This document shows positions 61,228 to 64,000 of a stretch of DNA of 64,000 bases, one piece after another. The notes beneath the pieces were generated by a model, which was given only the letters and a program-made list of their open reading frames with translations, had not been told where the DNA came from and ran no database searches. This DNA is from Phorcus lineatus. Lineage: Eukaryota > Mollusca > Gastropoda > Trochida > Trochidae. Numbering within the stretch: position 1 is the stretch's first letter; each line of letters begins with the position of its first letter. Position numbers and translations under genes: made by a program. The stretch is taken from positions 38,932,533 through 38,996,532 of the forward strand of contig OV121090.1 in NCBI GenBank assembly GCA_921293015.1. Reading direction: 5' to 3'.

Positions 61228-62220
61228 TCTTTCGTGTATGTACAGTGTCATCCGAAATTTAAATCGTAACACGAGACCAGAAAATAAATACGCCTATTGT
61301 CAATTGGACCCAATGATAAAACCAAGATCCTATTTCCCCCAGATTTGTTAACTTCTAGCTTGTTTCTAAGTGTTATCGTTTTACACTTTACACCTTACAC
61401 TCACCCGTTTTTAGATTAGTTTTAGGATACTCTATTGCAAATAAGCATGCAACTGGAAGTTAACCTTGCATTGTAGTGAAAACCTTTGTTCTAAATTGTT
61501 CTATGTCCATGTCACGTGATCAAGGACCTGCACGATTTGGTAAACATAGAACATTTTGAAACTAACTCGTTCCATATCATATAAGTTTGAGTTAGACCAA
61601 TTCAAACCAAGAACACCACTAATGAAAATTAGTGTTCACTTTACTTATTCAACAATATTTCCGTCATTATTTTGAGGATATAAGGACTAAATCATGTTTC
61701 TATCATATACTTACATAAGAAACTTATATTCCATCTAAAACATATTAGGCATGGTGAATTTTTGAAAACACTTAGATCAAAATGTACAGACTATAAGTTT
61801 TTTTTTATATCCTTGTAACATAACTCTTACTATTGTAACATATGCAACATTAGAAACCATTCTTTGTACTGTAACATGCTTTAATCTCAATCCTCAATCG
61901 GGTGTATATTATAATCCCTTTTATTTTTTCCCCTTGGGTGAACAGGTCGGTTGAGATCAGTTGGGACACACTCCCGTTGACTGCAGTCGTTAATTCAGAA
62001 TAACGAAGTTAAGTATTTTCCGTTAAAATGGTAACATTTAAAAGAACATTAATTAACGAACCGTGATAAGTATCTAATTAGGAGCTTAACGTGTTTGTTG
62101 TAGTAACTGATAGCAGGAAACGTATTTCGATTAAGTGGCACCGAATATTTACTAATTACATATTGTCGAATATAGGGTTTAGTGTGTTTGTTGTAGTAAC
62201 GTACCATAGGCGAGTTTCAT
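61228..62220. other. Interval with no supported gene
   Basis: AT-rich; no gene or repeat recognised. Confidence 0.5.
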
Positions 62221-62227
62221 GGTCAGT

Positions 62228-62342
62228 ATGACGTCATACAAAGTGCACATGTTCTTGGCTATATAGACTCAATGATTTCAAGTTACTTCAGTTCAAGCCA
62301 ATTTTTTACCAGCAACGGAATTCATTGCATTTTTATGTAAGT
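62228..62342 (+). promoter_or_regulatory. Probable promoter and first noncoding exon of a gene to the right
   Basis: TGACGTCA (62229-62236) is followed by TATATAG (62260-62266). A start would fall near 62290. The donor GTAAGT at 62337-62342 then closes a short exon of about 45 bases with no ATG-led frame. The spacing is that of a TATA promoter with a CRE element. No continuing coding exon is seen before 64000, so the gene body would lie outside. Confidence 0.4.
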
Positions 62343-62856
62343 AATCATTTATATATATTTTGATTTTTAATTAATATCATATAAGGATAGCAAAGCTAAA
62401 AAGCAATTGAACAATTAAATCATATTAGCATAGCTAATTGGTTAATTAATGACTCTGTCTTACTTACCTTCGCTTTATTAAATTATTCATGAAATTCATA
62501 AGGTCCTATTAAGCTGTCTGTCTATGCTAAAATGGTTTTACCAAAAACGTCTTTTCTATAACTATTGCCTTTACGGAAACAAGAACAAGAAATATTTAGA
62601 TGAATTTATCATATACGTTTTCCTTAAAACTAAAATGATCAAATAGTTGAGAACGGACATTAATTTATAAACATTCGTAAACACAACTTATTATCAAGTG
62701 ATATGTCCAATATTGAATATTTGTTTCCTTTCATTTGTTTCCTTACATCGATAAGTTAAACTCAAAACATGTTTTTCGAATAAATCATAAAAAATTAAAT
62801 CTATTGAATGTAGTCGAGAAAAGCAAAATTTTCACTTGTTATGCGATTAAGATTTT

Positions 62857-63342
62857 TTAAAGTGACACAGAGTTTGTTTCGTAATTTAAATGTGGCTCAG
62901 ATAAGAGCCAAACTACCATATAACCTGAGTTAAGTTCAAATCGACTTAATTAATGTCTAACTGTATCACAATAATGCCATCATTAGGATATTTTCCTGTA
63001 TCCAAATTGTAATTGAAAAACGGCCCTATAAGGGTTAAGATGTCGAATTTATGTGTACAATATACATGCATTTCAGTTAAATAACCTATCAAACACTACC
63101 AACCTATTTGTTTCGTTGTATCCACATTATATAAGTTTCCAAAAGAGCGTTTGAGTCATTTCCGCGCGACACTGTCCAGTTTTCGATCAAAATCTCGACA
63201 TTTACCTGTTAATTATCACTATAGTGAACTGATAAGCATAGAGATGTTAATTTTCAGAAACAAAACGTACTTCTCGAACAAGTGACACAATGTATGTATT
63301 TCGAAATATTTGACCCCAACAACATACTTTTTGTCTCTTTAA
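62857..63342 (+). repeat. MITE family A, copy 5
   Basis: 486 bp. The left end is TTAAAGTGACACAGAGTTTG and the right end is ACATACTTTTTGTCTCTTTAA. It has the block ATGTGGCTCAGATAAGAGCC and the core GTTTGAGTCATTTCCGCGCG. Same orientation and layout as the split copy 1. Confidence 0.88.
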
Positions 63343-64000
63343 CATACATGTCGTTAACACGTTGGGACACGACGCCCTGTAAATATCTATCCAGTAAGTT
63401 GATGAATACATGTCTTCTTGCTGGTTGTTCGCTTTCACAGTCCAGCCTGTGTTGAATATCAATTGATCAATACCATAAGTCGACGACTCACGAGATTTCT
63501 TACTTTGTTTACCTTTTTCAATGGACTATTGTCAGACCGTTGTTATTGCCGGCAGAAATCTAAACAAGAATAAACTAGATTCACAGTGAAAACTAACCCA
63601 CCTGATATTCTTTGATTCGCTTTGTGGTCACCCAAAACATGCAGTCATATGTTTAGAAGACTGATCTCATCATTGACTGTTTATTGAAAGAGAAATGTCT
63701 ATTGGTAATGATCTTAATGTCTCTTGTTGTTGCATCACGTGACGATATCATTTGAGTATATCATAAATGAGAATTAATGGTATAAGTTAAAGGTAAGGTA
63801 AAGTTGAATATTTTGGACAGGGATTTTGAAACAACCGACATTCTTAACCCAAACCAATTAAACCTAAGCCTTACGTTTGTGTGTACTGCTATTGACCGTC
63901 GGTGTGTCCGCACGTCTGTAAACACCCTGCTGGAATGTGCATACTATACTTTTACTAGACTAAAATTTAGTGTATGAAAATTTTAAATGTAAATGTTTGC
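63343..64000. other. Right edge, no supported gene
   Basis: AT-rich; nothing recognised. If the promoter at 62228 is real, this would be its first intron. Confidence 0.4.

Overview
The window looks like nuclear DNA of an invertebrate animal, most likely a gastropod mollusc. It is AT-rich, its few host genes are interrupted by introns, and it is crowded with decayed non-LTR retrotransposons, DNA transposons, MITEs and tRNA-derived SINEs. The SINE core, which reads GCGTTAAACCCCAA followed by ACTCA repeats, is a type I associate with gastropods such as abalone. That taxon is an inference, not a demonstration.

Host genes. (1) Two tandem + strand copies of the roadblock-type dynein light chain gene (DYNLRB family). 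The upstream copy is cut by the window edge and only its last two exons are present (3-170, 1132-1175). The downstream copy is complete in four exons (12722-15103, 96 aa). (2) A complete four-exon minus-strand gene (20113-23553, 458 aa) encodes a MATCAP/KIAA0895-type tubulin tyrosine carboxypeptidase with the HEIGTH zinc motif. (3) A probable promoter and first noncoding exon (62228-62336) points to a gene beyond the right edge.

Mobile DNA. The most striking element is an almost intact two-gene DNA transposon at 3472-9381. Its 99-bp terminal inverted repeats differ at one base. A spliced THAP + DDE transposase gene and a spliced SWIM + YqaJ-type nuclease gene face each other. I assign it to the ISL2EU/IS4EU group. 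Both start codons lie inside the inverted repeats, a LINE has inserted between the genes, and the whole element sits inside an older MITE whose halves flank it. At 52153-53529 there is an intact single-exon FLYWCH + MULE transposase gene that is visibly GC-richer than its surroundings. Tc1-like remnants lie near 40.7 and 50.1 kb. LINE fragments lie at 5.9-7.0, 11.8, 24.7, 26.7-27.7, 28.8, 31.9, 35.4, 36.1-36.7, 41.9-44.6, 53.6 and 59.6 kb.

Structured repeats. Two MITE families have different termini but share a core. A foldback element (48102-49590) has 494-bp arms. Two adjacent copies of a hairpin unit carry perfect TGACGTCA sites (30601-31348). A 2.27-kb segment is bounded by 85-bp inverted repeats (30111-32384). 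Two SINEs have clear target-site duplications, and a minisatellite lies at 57.9-58.5 kb. The stretches between these features are AT-rich and show no gene I can support. All coordinates were read by eye; repeat boundaries are good to a few bases where motifs are given and approximate elsewhere.
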